64,000 bases of DNA from Herpetosiphon sp042688385 (GTDB taxonomy: Bacteria > Chloroflexota > Chloroflexia > Chloroflexales > Herpetosiphonaceae), in the NCBI RefSeq assembly GCF_042688385.1, contig NZ_JBHUPY010000002.1:62001-126000 (forward strand). Reading direction: 5' to 3'. The notes under the pieces are model-generated. The model ran no database searches. It was not told the DNA's origin and was given only the letters and a program-made list of their open reading frames with translations. Below, piece by piece: positions 1 to 8,670 of the stretch. Position 1 is the first letter of the stretch. Each line of letters begins with the position of its first letter. The position numbers and the translations under genes are program-made.

Positions 1-1518
1 ATGTGCGCTGGCCAAGCCAATGTGGTCGCCACCGTTTTAGCCTTGGTCAACAAAAGCTTGGTGGTCGAGCAAACAACTCACGATGGTCAAACCCGTTTTA
101 CGATGTTGCAAACGATCGCCGAATTTGCCCGTGAGCAAGCGGTGCTGCGCGAGGATTTTCAGACGATCTGTCAACGCCATGCGCGTTATTATTTGCAGAT
201 GGTTGCCCAAGCAGCGCCCCATTTGCGCGATCAGCAACAAGCTCATTGGTTGCGCCAACTCGATGCAGAACAGGGCAATATTTACGCCGCCTTGCAATGG
301 ACGCTTGATCATGCGGTGGCTGAATCGATCGAACTGTTTCCGGCAATTAATTTGTGGATTACCTATCGCCGCCGTCATGGCGATGTTTGGTGGATCGAGC
401 GCATGCTTGAGGCCAGCAGCACAATTCGCTCTGGCGCACGAGTTGAAACGCTCTCGACCGCTGGCTGGTTCATTCTCAATCAAGGCTTGTTTGCTCAGGC
501 AGAAACCATTTTTGAACAAGCCCTGAGCCTCGCCCGCGCTTTGCAAATTCCCATGAGCATTGGCTTGGCGCTGCATGGCGTTGGCGAAATTGCCTATCAT
601 CGTGGCGATTATGCCCAAGCCATCACGCTCTACGAAGAAAGTGTGCAGATTTTCGAGCAGCTTGATGATCATAATGAGTTGGCTTGGTCACTTGATCATT
701 TGGGGCGGGCCTGTATTCAGCAAGGCCAATGGAAACGCGCAGCCTTGCTTTTTGCCCGGGCGCATCAGCTTTTCTCGCGCTTGGGCCATTTGTGGGGCGA
801 TGCCTTTGCGCTCAATCACTGCGGTATCGTCGCCGCCGCCCAGCAAGATTATGATCAAGCGCAGCGGTTTATCGAAGCCAGCATTGCGATTGCTGAACAA
901 TTGCACGACCCATGGCATCGTGCCGAGGGCTTGCATCAATTAGGCTTGATTGCGCTCGCTCGTCAGCAGCCCGATCAAGCATTAACCTCGCTCTACGAGA
1001 GCTTTAATTTGCGCCGCCAACATCAATTATTACCGATGATCGCCAGTTCGTTGGAAGCTTTGGCGCGGGTTGCCCAAGCCCAACAACATTGGTCGTGGGC
1101 AGTGCAATTGAGCAGCCGCGCCGATACGCTGCGCTTGCAAAGCGGCGAGCCAATGCCAGCCACCGAGCAGCGCATTCAACAACACTTATTGGATGAAGCC
1201 AAACGTTTGCTTGGCGAGCAGCATTATCAACACGATTGGGAGCAAGGCCAACAACTTGAACTTGATATGGTGACTTTGCGCCAGCCAACGACCCAACATC
1301 CCACGCCGTTGCTGACCAAACGCGAACACGAATTGCTCACATTAATCGCTCAAGGCAAAAGTAATAGCGAAATTGCACTCGAATTGGTGCTTAGCCCGTT
1401 TACGGTCAACAACCATTTGCGGGCAATTTATCGCAAATTGGGCGTTTCGACTCGTAGTGCGGCAGCCTATATTGCCCGCGAACGGGGCTTGCTCGAAAGC
1501 CTCGAACCACGAGTCTAG
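1..1518 (+). CDS. LuxR-family regulator with TPR-like repeats, C-terminal part
   Basis: The frame is open from the first base, so this is the C-terminal 505 residues of a longer protein. Residues about 1-55 resemble the winged-helix segment that follows a STAND/NB-ARC ATPase. Residues about 130-390 are helical pairs typical of tetratricopeptide repeats. Residues about 430-495 form a LuxR/GerE helix-turn-helix, beginning LTKREHELLTLIAQGKSNSE and continuing through TVNNHLRAIYRKLGVSTR. This is the MalT/AfsR-like arrangement: an ATPase switch, a ligand- or protein-sensing TPR arm and a DNA-binding end. The signal it senses cannot be told from here. It stops 73 bases before purD. Confidence 0.85.
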   Translation: MCAGQANVVATVLALVNKSLVVEQTTHDGQTRFTMLQTIAEFAREQAVLREDFQTICQRHARYYLQMVAQAAPHLRDQQQAHWLRQLDAEQGNIYAALQWTLDHAVAESIELFPAINLWITYRRRHGDVWWIERMLEASSTIRSGARVETLSTAGWFILNQGLFAQAETIFEQALSLARALQIPMSIGLALHGVGEIAYHRGDYAQAITLYEESVQIFEQLDDHNELAWSLDHLGRACIQQGQWKRAALLFARAHQLFSRLGHLWGDAFALNHCGIVAAAQQDYDQAQRFIEASIAIAEQLHDPWHRAEGLHQLGLIALARQQPDQALTSLYESFNLRRQHQLLPMIASSLEALARVAQAQQHWSWAVQLSSRADTLRLQSGEPMPATEQRIQQHLLDEAKRLLGEQHYQHDWEQGQQLELDMVTLRQPTTQHPTPLLTKREHELLTLIAQGKSNSEIALELVLSPFTVNNHLRAIYRKLGVSTRSAAAYIARERGLLESLEPRV

Positions 1519-1524
1519 GCCCGA

Positions 1525-1553
1525 TCGGCAACTGGCTGTTCTCGGATTATAAT
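1525..1553 (+). promoter_or_regulatory. Candidate sigma-70 promoter of purD-purN
   Basis: TCGGCA at 1525-1530 (four of six matches to the -35 consensus) is separated by 17 bases from a perfect TATAAT at 1548-1553. The purD start codon lies 38 bases downstream. No PurR-like or other operator is evident in the short gap. Confidence 0.5.
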
Positions 1554-1591
1554 AGGGCTTGAACCAGTTACGAGCCTATTTGAGGATAGCA

Positions 1592-2854
1592 ATGCGAGTA
1601 TTACTTGTTGGAGCCGGCGGACGTGAACATGCCTTGGCATGGAAAATCGCCCAATCGCCTTTATGCGAACACCTGTGGATCGTCCCTGGGAATCCCGGCA
1701 CGGCAACGCTTGGTACAAATGTCGATTTAGCCGCAGACGATGCTGCGGGAATTGTGGGTTTAGCCACCCGCGAACAGATAGATTTAGTGGTTGTTGGGCC
1801 AGAAGCGCCCTTGGTCGAAGGCTTGGGCGAAGTCTGCGATGCCGTCGATTTGGCGATGTTTGGGCCGTCGTCTGAGGCGGCCCAGCTTGAGGGCAGCAAA
1901 GCCTTCGCCAAAATGATTATGCTTGAAGCTGGCGTGCCAACCGCTGCCGCGCATACCTTCGATGATCCCGCCGCTGCAATTGCCTTTGTTGAAGCTGGGC
2001 AACAAGCGTGGGTCGTCAAAGCTGATGGTTTGGCTGCTGGCAAGGGCGTAATCGTACCTGCTGCTGGCGATGTCGCCGCCACGATCAGCGCGATTCGAGA
2101 ATTGGCCGCGACCAACGCAGGCAATCGTTTGGTGCTCGAAGAATTATTAACTGGCCCCGAAGTGTCGCTGTTGGCCTTGTGCGATGGCGAACGCGCGCTA
2201 CCGCTGATCGCTGCCCAAGACCACAAGCGCATCGGCGATAACGACACTGGCGGCAACACTGGTGGCATGGGTTCATATGCGCCAGCCCCAATTTTGCCCT
2301 ATGCCGAGGCTCAAGCCTTGGTCGATGTGATTTTTACTCCAGTGCTGCGCACCATGGCCGCGCGCAATATTCCCTATCGTGGCGTGTTGTATGCTGGCTT
2401 GATGCTCACGCCGAGCGGCGTAAAAGTTATCGAATTTAATGCCCGCTTTGGCGACCCCGAAACCCAAGCCCTGCTGCCCTTGCTCAAAAGCGATTTGCTC
2501 GAACTGCTGCACAAAGTTGCTACCAGCAATTTGGCCGATGTCATGATCGAGTGGCACGACGGCGCGGCGGTGTGTGTGGTGCTTTCCGCTGAAGGCTACC
2601 CCGCCAAACCCCGCACTGGCGACGTGATCACTGGCTTGGAGCGCTTGCCGAGCGATGTTTTGGCCTTTCACGCTGGAACGGCGACCAACACCCAAGGCGA
2701 GTTGGTGACCGCAGGCGGGCGCGTTTTGGGCATCACCGCAGTTGCGCCAACATTGCGCGAAGCCCGCGATAAAGCCTACGCCGCGAGCAAATTGGTGCAA
2801 TTTGCAGGCAAATATCAGCGCAGCGACATTGCGGCACGGGGGTTAGCAGAATGA
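1592..2854 (+). CDS. purD: Phosphoribosylamine-glycine ligase
   Basis: This is GAR synthetase, which joins phosphoribosylamine and glycine with ATP in step two of purine synthesis. The 420 residues match the family length. The N-terminal MRVLLVGAGGREHALAW is the PurD signature, followed by ATP-grasp motifs VVKADGLAAGKGV and TGGNTGGMGSYAP, and the metal-binding FNARFGDPE. An upstream in-frame TTG would add 11 residues, but the ATG at 1592 is preceded by a GAGGA ribosome site and begins exactly at the family motif. The stop overlaps the purN start (ATGA), so translation of the two is probably coupled. Confidence 0.97.
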   Translation: MRVLLVGAGGREHALAWKIAQSPLCEHLWIVPGNPGTATLGTNVDLAADDAAGIVGLATREQIDLVVVGPEAPLVEGLGEVCDAVDLAMFGPSSEAAQLEGSKAFAKMIMLEAGVPTAAAHTFDDPAAAIAFVEAGQQAWVVKADGLAAGKGVIVPAAGDVAATISAIRELAATNAGNRLVLEELLTGPEVSLLALCDGERALPLIAAQDHKRIGDNDTGGNTGGMGSYAPAPILPYAEAQALVDVIFTPVLRTMAARNIPYRGVLYAGLMLTPSGVKVIEFNARFGDPETQALLPLLKSDLLELLHKVATSNLADVMIEWHDGAAVCVVLSAEGYPAKPRTGDVITGLERLPSDVLAFHAGTATNTQGELVTAGGRVLGITAVAPTLREARDKAYAASKLVQFAGKYQRSDIAARGLAE

Positions 2855-3471
2855 TGCGGCTTGCCGTGATGGTATCGGGCAGTGGCTCGAATTTACAAGC
2901 CTTGATTGATGCCCAAAAAGCGCAACAACTCAACGCTACGATCAATGTGGTCATTTGCGACCAGCCCAAAGCCCAAGCAATCAGCCGCACCTTGGCCGCC
3001 CGCATTCCTGTGATTTGCGTGCCATTGGCTAAAAAAGCTAGCCGCGAGCAATGGGCTGAGCAAATTAGCCAATTATTGGCGGCTTTTACTCCCGATTTGA
3101 TTGTGATGGCGGGCTGGATGAAGGTCATGCCAGCAGCGTTTGTTGAGCGCTGGACTCCCAACATTATTAATCAACACCCAGCTTTGTTGCCCGACGATGG
3201 CGGCGAATTCTACACCCTCAGCGATGGCCGCCAAATTCCAGCCATTCGTGGGGCGCATGCGGTGCGCGATGCCCTGGACTTGGGCGTGCCAGTCACTGGT
3301 TGCACCGTGCACCAAATTACGCCAATCGTTGATGTTGGCCCAGTTTTGGCCAAAGCTGAGGTTGCTGTTTTGCCCAACGACGATCAAGCCAGTTTGCATG
3401 AACGCATCAAACAAGCTGAACGGCGTATTTTAGTTGACGTAATTAATAATTTGGCTCAAACCGTTGCCTAA
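2851..3471 (+). CDS. purN: Phosphoribosylglycinamide formyltransferase
   Basis: GAR transformylase transfers a formyl group from 10-formyl-tetrahydrofolate to GAR, the step after PurD. The N-terminal MVSGSGSNLQALIDA and the catalytic NQHPALLP (Asn and His of the NxH motif) are clear, as is the VDVGPVL segment with the catalytic Asp. The stretch after NQHPALLP is longer than usual: about 20 extra residues (DDGGEFYTLSDGRQIPAIRG) replace the short phosphate-site loop that leads to GAHA. At 206 residues the rest is standard. It overlaps purD by four bases. Confidence 0.95.
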   Translation: MMRLAVMVSGSGSNLQALIDAQKAQQLNATINVVICDQPKAQAISRTLAARIPVICVPLAKKASREQWAEQISQLLAAFTPDLIVMAGWMKVMPAAFVERWTPNIINQHPALLPDDGGEFYTLSDGRQIPAIRGAHAVRDALDLGVPVTGCTVHQITPIVDVGPVLAKAEVAVLPNDDQASLHERIKQAERRILVDVINNLAQTVA

Positions 3472-3542
3472 ATTCTGCCCTAGCCGTAGCGATTGCATTC
3501 TCAACCTGCTACGGCTAGCGCTATTCTGTGGGAGATCTGTCA

Positions 3543-5093
3543 ATGACGACAACAGCAGAAAAAATCGCTGAGTTGCGGCGACGACGTGAACAAGCAGCAA
3601 CCACTGATCCCAAGGCTGCCGAAAAGCAACATGCGCGTGGCAAATTAACTGCCCGCGAGCGGATAGAGTGCTTGCTTGATCCCGATTCGTTTGTGGAACT
3701 CGATGCTTTGGCGGTTCACCGTTCGACCGCCTTCGGGCTAGAAAACAAGCGGATTCTCGGCGATGGCGTAATTACTGGCCATGGCACGATCGACGGTCGC
3801 CAAGTTTGTGTGTTTTCGCAAGATTTCACGGTGCTTGGTGGCTCGTTGGGCGAAGTATTTGCCGAAAAAATCGTCAAAGTGATGGATTTGGCAATGCGCA
3901 TGGGCGTGCCGCTGATTGGCATCAACGATAGCGGCGGCGCACGCATCCAAGAGGGTGTTGTCGCGCTTGGTGGCTACGCCGAAATTTTCTATCGCAATGT
4001 TGTGGCTTCGGGCGTAATTCCGCAGCTTTCGATTATTGCAGGGCCATGTGCTGGCGGCGCGGTCTATTCGCCTGCCATGACCGACTTCATTTTGATGGTC
4101 AAAGGCTCCTCGCAGATGTTCATCACTGGCCCAGACGTGATTAAAACGGTGACTGGCGAGGAAGTGACCCAAGAGCAATTGGGCGGCGCGATGACCCACA
4201 ACAGCAAATCCGGGGTTGCCCATTTTGCTGCTGATGATGAAGATGAATGTTTCGAGCAATTGCGCACCCTGCTTTCCTTCCTGCCGCTGAATAATATGGA
4301 TGATGCGCCAGTTATCGAGCCAAGCGATGATCCTGAGCGTATGGATGACGCGCTGCAAAGCATTATTCCCGATCAGCCCAAAAAGCCCTACGATATGAAA
4401 GCCGTGATCGAATTAATTGTTGATGATGGCTTTTTCTTCGAGGTGCAGCCACATTTTGCGCCCAATTTGGTGATTGGCTTTGCACGGCTTGATGGCATGC
4501 CCGTGGGCATTGTTGGCAATCAGCCAGCCGCATTAGCCGGAACTCTCGATATTGATTCGTCCGTCAAGGGTGCACGCTTTGTACGCTTTTGCGATGCCTT
4601 CAATATTCCGTTGATCACCTTTGTGGATGTGCCTGGTTTCTTGCCTGGCATCAATCAAGAGTATGGTGGAATTATTCGCCATGGCGCGAAACTGTTGTAT
4701 GCCTATTGCGAAGCAACCGTGCCCAAGCTGACCGTGATTACCCGCAAGGCCTATGGCGGCGCATACGATGTGATGGCCTCGAAGCATATTCGCGCCGATT
4801 TTAACTTTGCTTGGCCAACCGCCGAAATTGCTGTGATGGGCGCAAGCGGCGCGGTTTCGATCATCTTCCGTAAAGAGATTGCCGAATCAGCAGATCCAGT
4901 GGCGACCAATGCCGAGCTGATTCACAATTATGAAGAACGCTTTGCCAACCCCTACATTGCAGCCGAACGCGGCTATGTTGATTCGGTGATCGAGCCACGC
5001 GAAACCCGCCCAGCCTTGATCAAAGCGCTGCGTTTATCGCGCACCAAGCGCCAAAGCCTGCCCCCGCGCAAACATGGCAATATGCCGTTGTAG
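3543..5093 (+). CDS. Acyl-CoA carboxylase carboxyltransferase subunit (propionyl-CoA carboxylase beta type)
   Basis: 516 residues of the biotin-dependent carboxyltransferase family (PccB/AccD5/MmdA). It moves CO2 from carboxybiotin to propionyl- or acetyl-CoA. Supporting motifs are the oxyanion-hole segments INDSGGARIQEGV in the N half and TRKAYGGAYDVMASK in the C half, and PGFLPGINQEYGGIIRHGAK. The ATG at 3543 follows GGGAGATCT; an upstream GTG at 3528 is less likely. No biotin carboxylase or biotin carrier gene is adjacent, so the alpha subunit must be elsewhere. The substrate cannot be settled from sequence alone; decarboxylases of the same fold are an alternative. Confidence 0.9.
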   Translation: MTTTAEKIAELRRRREQAATTDPKAAEKQHARGKLTARERIECLLDPDSFVELDALAVHRSTAFGLENKRILGDGVITGHGTIDGRQVCVFSQDFTVLGGSLGEVFAEKIVKVMDLAMRMGVPLIGINDSGGARIQEGVVALGGYAEIFYRNVVASGVIPQLSIIAGPCAGGAVYSPAMTDFILMVKGSSQMFITGPDVIKTVTGEEVTQEQLGGAMTHNSKSGVAHFAADDEDECFEQLRTLLSFLPLNNMDDAPVIEPSDDPERMDDALQSIIPDQPKKPYDMKAVIELIVDDGFFFEVQPHFAPNLVIGFARLDGMPVGIVGNQPAALAGTLDIDSSVKGARFVRFCDAFNIPLITFVDVPGFLPGINQEYGGIIRHGAKLLYAYCEATVPKLTVITRKAYGGAYDVMASKHIRADFNFAWPTAEIAVMGASGAVSIIFRKEIAESADPVATNAELIHNYEERFANPYIAAERGYVDSVIEPRETRPALIKALRLSRTKRQSLPPRKHGNMPL

Positions 5094-5227
5094 TGTAGAA
5101 ACAGGGGCTAGGGGTCAGGGGCCAGAGTTTAAGTTTACAACCATGAAGGGCACGAACATGATGCTTCGTGTCCTTTGGGCTTTAAATTTGAGCCACGAAG
5201 CACCGAAACCACGACCAACGCGAAGAT

Positions 5228-5266
5228 TAATTTTTTTGCCACAGATTGGCACAGATTTTTAGGATT
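5228..5266. repeat. Dispersed AT-rich repeat unit (GCCACAGATTGGCACAGA type)
   Basis: TTTTTGCCACAGATTGGCACAGATTT here recurs as TTTTTAGCCACAGATTGCCACAGAT at about 5553-5577, and in diverged form (AGCCACGAATTTCACGAATTATG) at about 12427-12449. The units lie only in gaps between genes. Confidence 0.6.
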
Positions 5267-5317
5267 ATGTTTGTGCCAGCCCATAGCTGTACTGGTTCAT
5301 TGGATTAGCAACCATGT

Positions 5318-5450
5318 CCCCTCACCCCAGCCCCCTCTCCCACGCAGCGGGCGAGGGGCTTTAATCGCGTGGTTCTGCCGCACTGCGCGGTGAAAACGGG
5401 TGCTCCCCCTCGCCCGCGTTTTCGTGGGAGAGGGGGCTGGGGGGTGAGGG
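5318..5450. repeat. GC-rich mosaic repeat, copy 1
   Basis: About 133 bases bounded by CCCCTCACCCC on the left and GGGGTGAGGG on the right, so the ends are inverted. Two inner blocks, CACGCAGCGGGCGAGGGG and CCCCCTCGCCCGCGTTTTCG, can fold separately or with each other. Eight copies of this family lie between genes in the window. It carries no open reading frame of its own and resembles a non-autonomous palindromic element. Confidence 0.8.
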
Positions 5451-5688
5451 AACGATCCTTGTTGCCAATGCAATGAACTAATACATATAGGATATAGGCT
5501 ATCGGAACAATTGCTGCTAGTTCAACGCCATCTACGCTAGCCAAGAGCCAGATTTTTAGCCACAGATTGCCACAGATATATTTGATTATATTCTGCTATA
5601 CCACATATGCTTGAATTCCATCAATAAACTTTCGCCAGCCCATAGCCAAAAGCCATCGCTTCTCTGCGTTAAATTTCATCCCTCGCTT

Positions 5689-5717
5689 ATGTTCTATGCT
5701 CTATGTTCTATGTTCTG
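5689..5717. repeat. TTCTATG heptamer tandem tract
   Basis: Four near-perfect heptamers (TTCTATG, CTCTATG, TTCTATG, TTCTGTT-like) in a row. The complementary CATAGAA tract occurs at 12159-12180, and single or double units near 42457-42475 and 47755-47786. The rest of the 5094-5846 gap is AT-rich with no gene that can be supported. Confidence 0.6.
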
Positions 5718-5778
5718 TTCTTCTTCTCTATCCTTAATCTTTCGTGTATTGACTTTCTTTGAATGACGAGTATATTTA

Positions 5779-5810
5779 TGACTGATGAGTCATTAAAATA
5801 CTGATGAGTC
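5779..5810. promoter_or_regulatory. Probable TetR operator pair
   Basis: ATGACTGATGAGTCAT at 5779-5794 is an inverted repeat with 6-base arms. A second ACTGATGAGTC follows at 5800-5810, giving direct repeats about 19 bases apart, close to two helical turns. The pair lies 37 bases upstream of the TetR-type gene, as expected for an autoregulated promoter that could also control the following P450 and SDR genes. Confidence 0.5.
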
Positions 5811-5846
5811 GAAAATCATCAAGCATAGCGTAAGAAGTAGGCAAAT

Positions 5847-6500
5847 ATGGCAGCGAATCAAGCAAGCGATCATTCTCAGCAGCTGGTACGTCCCTTAAAA
5901 GAGCGGCAGCGCGAGCAGCGCGAGGCCATGATTTTGGCGGCGGCGCATGCGGTCTTTCTTGCCAAGGGCTATCACGAGGCTTCGATTGACGAGATTGCAG
6001 GCCAAGTTGGCATCTCCAAAGGTGTAATCTATCAACATTTTGCTAGCAAAGAGGATTTAGTTGAGGCCCTGATTGCCCAACAAATTAGCGATTTTCTGGC
6101 GATGCTTGATCGTGTGTTGCAAGCGCCTAGCTCGGTTTGCGCACGCTTGGAGCAGATTTTGGCCTATGCCTATGCTGGCTTGAACAGCCAACACAGCGGG
6201 GTTCTGCTCGAACTGCATCATCGGATTGGCTTACCCAACGCAGTGATTGAAAAACGCCCTCAGCTTCAAGCCCAAGTTGTCCAGGCCACGAACCGCCTGA
6301 GTAGCTTATTTGACGAGGGCAAAGCCAGCGGCGAACTCAATGCCCAGATTCCAACGCCAATTATGGTGGCCACATTTATTGGCTTGTTATCGTTGCGTGG
6401 CTACGAGCAATTAATCGCCAGCAACCAATTCAGCCCTGCCGACTTGATTCCGCATATTAGCCAGATCTTCTTTCGCGGCACCGTTACTACAAGCAGTTAA
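5847..6500 (+). CDS. TetR/AcrR-family transcriptional regulator
   Basis: 217 residues. Residues about 20-70 are a TetR DNA-binding domain: ILAAAHAVFLAKGYHEASID, then EIAGQVGISKGVIYQHFASKEDL. The rest is a helical ligand-binding and dimer domain with no family-specific signature. It lies 38 bases upstream of a cytochrome P450 gene in the same direction, so it is most likely a local repressor relieved by the substrate of that oxidase. The ribosome site is weak (AAGAAGTAGG). Confidence 0.9.
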   Translation: MAANQASDHSQQLVRPLKERQREQREAMILAAAHAVFLAKGYHEASIDEIAGQVGISKGVIYQHFASKEDLVEALIAQQISDFLAMLDRVLQAPSSVCARLEQILAYAYAGLNSQHSGVLLELHHRIGLPNAVIEKRPQLQAQVVQATNRLSSLFDEGKASGELNAQIPTPIMVATFIGLLSLRGYEQLIASNQFSPADLIPHISQIFFRGTVTTSS

Positions 6501-6538
6501 CGCCATTTTTTTGCTATCGAATAAGCAAGGAGCTTTCT

Positions 6539-7777
6539 ATGACGCAACAACAAGCGCACATATATGCTGATGATTCAATTGCCCAAATTTTTCAACCAAG
6601 CTCAATTGAAAATCCGTATCCGTTGTTTGCCGAGCTGCGCGCCAAAGCCGCAGTTGTGGCAGTACCCTCGCCCTATGAATTTATCAAAGCCGATGCATGG
6701 CTGATAACCCGTTATGCAGAAGCAGTGCAGGTGTTAAAAGATAGCCGCTTTACGGTCGATGCGACCATTCTCAACCCTGGGGCTGGCGTATTTGGCCAAA
6801 CTGCCGCTGACGGAGCAGAAGATCGCAGTTTCTTGGGCGCAAAATCGATGGTCAGTGCTGATGGAGCCGAGCACTCGCGCTTGCGCAGCTTAGTTGCCAA
6901 GGCCTTTACGCCGCGTTATATCGAACAGTTACGCCCGCGCATCCAAGAGCTAGCCGACGAATTGCTTGATCAGGTGCAGGCCCAAGGCTCGATGGATTTG
7001 GTGCACGATTATGCTTATCCACTGCCAATTAATGTCATCTCCGAGATGCTGGGTGTGCCAGCTGATGAGCGCGACCAGATGCGTTTGTGGTCGGATGCGC
7101 TGACCAGCCATAGCCCAGAAAGCCAAGTCCAATTACGTGAATTTGCCATGTATGTGCAAACGCTAATCGCCGATAAACGCCGCAATCCGCAGGATGATTT
7201 GATTAGCAAATTGGTCGAGTTGGAAGCAACTGGCGATGCACTCAGCGAATCAGAATTATTGGCAACTGCTGGCTTGCTGATTTTCGCAGGCCACGAAACA
7301 ACCTCGAATTTATTGAGCATTGGCTCGTTGATGTTGCTTGATCATCCCGCGCAACGTGTTCGTTTGCAAGCAGACCCAAGCTTAATTCCGGCGGCGGTTG
7401 AAGAATTATTACGCTTCAATGGGCCAATTTTCAGCCCCGCCCCACGCTTTGCGCTCGAAGATTTGGAGCTGGCAGGCCAGCAGATTCGGCGTGGCGATTT
7501 GGTCTTGGTGGCGCTTGGCTCAGCCAATCACGATGAAAGTGTGTTCGAAAACCCCGAAGAATTAGATATTGCACGCCAAATTAGTCGCCAACTGGCGTTT
7601 GGTCATGGCGTGCATTTCTGTTTGGGTGCGCCGCTGGCCCGCTTAGAAGGCGAAATTGCCTTTACTACCTTATTGCAACGGATGCCCAATTTGCGTTTAG
7701 CCGTGCCGCGTGAGCAAATCGCTTGGCGCGATAACATCAATTTACGTGGTCTCAAAGCCCTACCAGTAAACTTCTAG
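6539..7777 (+). CDS. Cytochrome P450
   Basis: 412-residue soluble bacterial P450. The heme-binding loop FGHGVHFCLGAPLARLE places the thiolate ligand at about Cys361. The I-helix oxygen-binding motif AGHETT is at about residues 250-255, and the K-helix ExxR (EELLR) is present. The length and loop resemble CYP107-like enzymes that hydroxylate secondary metabolites, steroids or fatty acids. No ferredoxin or reductase gene is adjacent. AAGGAG lies 7 bases before the ATG. It is sandwiched between the TetR gene and an SDR, suggesting a small oxidative module. Confidence 0.95.
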   Translation: MTQQQAHIYADDSIAQIFQPSSIENPYPLFAELRAKAAVVAVPSPYEFIKADAWLITRYAEAVQVLKDSRFTVDATILNPGAGVFGQTAADGAEDRSFLGAKSMVSADGAEHSRLRSLVAKAFTPRYIEQLRPRIQELADELLDQVQAQGSMDLVHDYAYPLPINVISEMLGVPADERDQMRLWSDALTSHSPESQVQLREFAMYVQTLIADKRRNPQDDLISKLVELEATGDALSESELLATAGLLIFAGHETTSNLLSIGSLMLLDHPAQRVRLQADPSLIPAAVEELLRFNGPIFSPAPRFALEDLELAGQQIRRGDLVLVALGSANHDESVFENPEELDIARQISRQLAFGHGVHFCLGAPLARLEGEIAFTTLLQRMPNLRLAVPREQIAWRDNINLRGLKALPVNF

Positions 7778-7823
7778 CTCGCTGTTACTATCAATTTTTC
7801 ATGCTACCTACAGGAGTTGATCG

Positions 7824-8588
7824 ATGCGTTTACACGATAGAGTTGTGGTGATTACGGGAGCCGCCTCCGGGATGGGCTTGGCGATGGCAACTCGTTTTGC
7901 CGCCGAAGGAGCCAAATTGGTGCTTGGCGATTGGAATGCTGAGCGGCTTGAAGCGGCGCTTGCCACAATTCAAGCTACTGGTGCGGCAGTGGTTGGTGCC
8001 CAAGGCAATATTGCCGAGCAAGCGAGCGCCGAAGCTTTGGTTGATTTAGCCATCAGCACCTATGGCCACATCGATGTGCTTTGCAACAATGCTGGCGTGA
8101 TGGATTCGATGCAAGGCATCGCTGAGGTTTCCGACGAAACTTGGCGACGGGTGCTGAGCATCAACCTTGAAGGCCCGATGTTTACCAGTCGGCAAGCACT
8201 TAAATATATGCTGGTGCGTGGCAGTGGGGCGATTGTCAATGTTGCATCAACCGCAGGAATTCATGGCGGCTCGGCGGGTGCGGCCTACACAGCCTCGAAA
8301 CATTCCTTGGTTGGGCTAACGCGCAACACAGCGTGGATCTACGCTAAGCGCAATATTCGCTGTAACGCAATTTGCCCGGGCGCTACTAAAACCAACATCG
8401 TCGAATCGATGAATCGCAGCACAATTGACCCAACCGATGCGGCGCGGGTGAGTGAGTTTACTGCGCTTGCCCCAGCCTATCTCGAACCAACCGACATTGC
8501 CAATTTAGCCTTGTTTTTGGCCTCAGACGAGTCGCACCAAATCAACGGCGCGATTATTCCCGCCGATGCAGGCTGGGCTGCTGTTTAA
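7824..8588 (+). CDS. Short-chain dehydrogenase/reductase
   Basis: 254-residue classical SDR. TGAASGMGLAMA at residues about 11-22 is the cofactor glycine motif; NNAGV and the catalytic Ser (VNVAST) with YTASK complete the active site. An acidic residue after the second strand (LGDWNAERL) suggests NAD rather than NADP. ACAGGAG precedes the ATG. It follows the P450 by 46 bases and may oxidise the alcohol that the P450 makes; this is inference. Confidence 0.93.
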   Translation: MRLHDRVVVITGAASGMGLAMATRFAAEGAKLVLGDWNAERLEAALATIQATGAAVVGAQGNIAEQASAEALVDLAISTYGHIDVLCNNAGVMDSMQGIAEVSDETWRRVLSINLEGPMFTSRQALKYMLVRGSGAIVNVASTAGIHGGSAGAAYTASKHSLVGLTRNTAWIYAKRNIRCNAICPGATKTNIVESMNRSTIDPTDAARVSEFTALAPAYLEPTDIANLALFLASDESHQINGAIIPADAGWAAV

Positions 8589-8614
8589 TTAATTGATGGG
8601 TTAACGTGATGAAA

Positions 8615-8659
8615 CACCAAGCCCGCAGTGCTGAGTAGGGCAGCGCTGCGGGCTTGGTG
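8615..8659. terminator. Bidirectional terminator hairpin
   Basis: CACCAAGCCCGCAGTGCTG at 8615-8633 pairs with CAGCGCTGCGGGCTTGGTG at 8641-8659: 19 base pairs with one wobble and a 7-base loop. It lies between two convergent genes and so probably ends both transcripts, although the T tracts are poor. Confidence 0.7.
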
Positions 8660-8670
8660 CTGGCGATTAA

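Noticed and set aside
37..672. 211-residue minus-strand frame opposite the LuxR-type gene.
   Set aside because: It is the antisense of a clear TPR protein frame; no ribosome site or domain.
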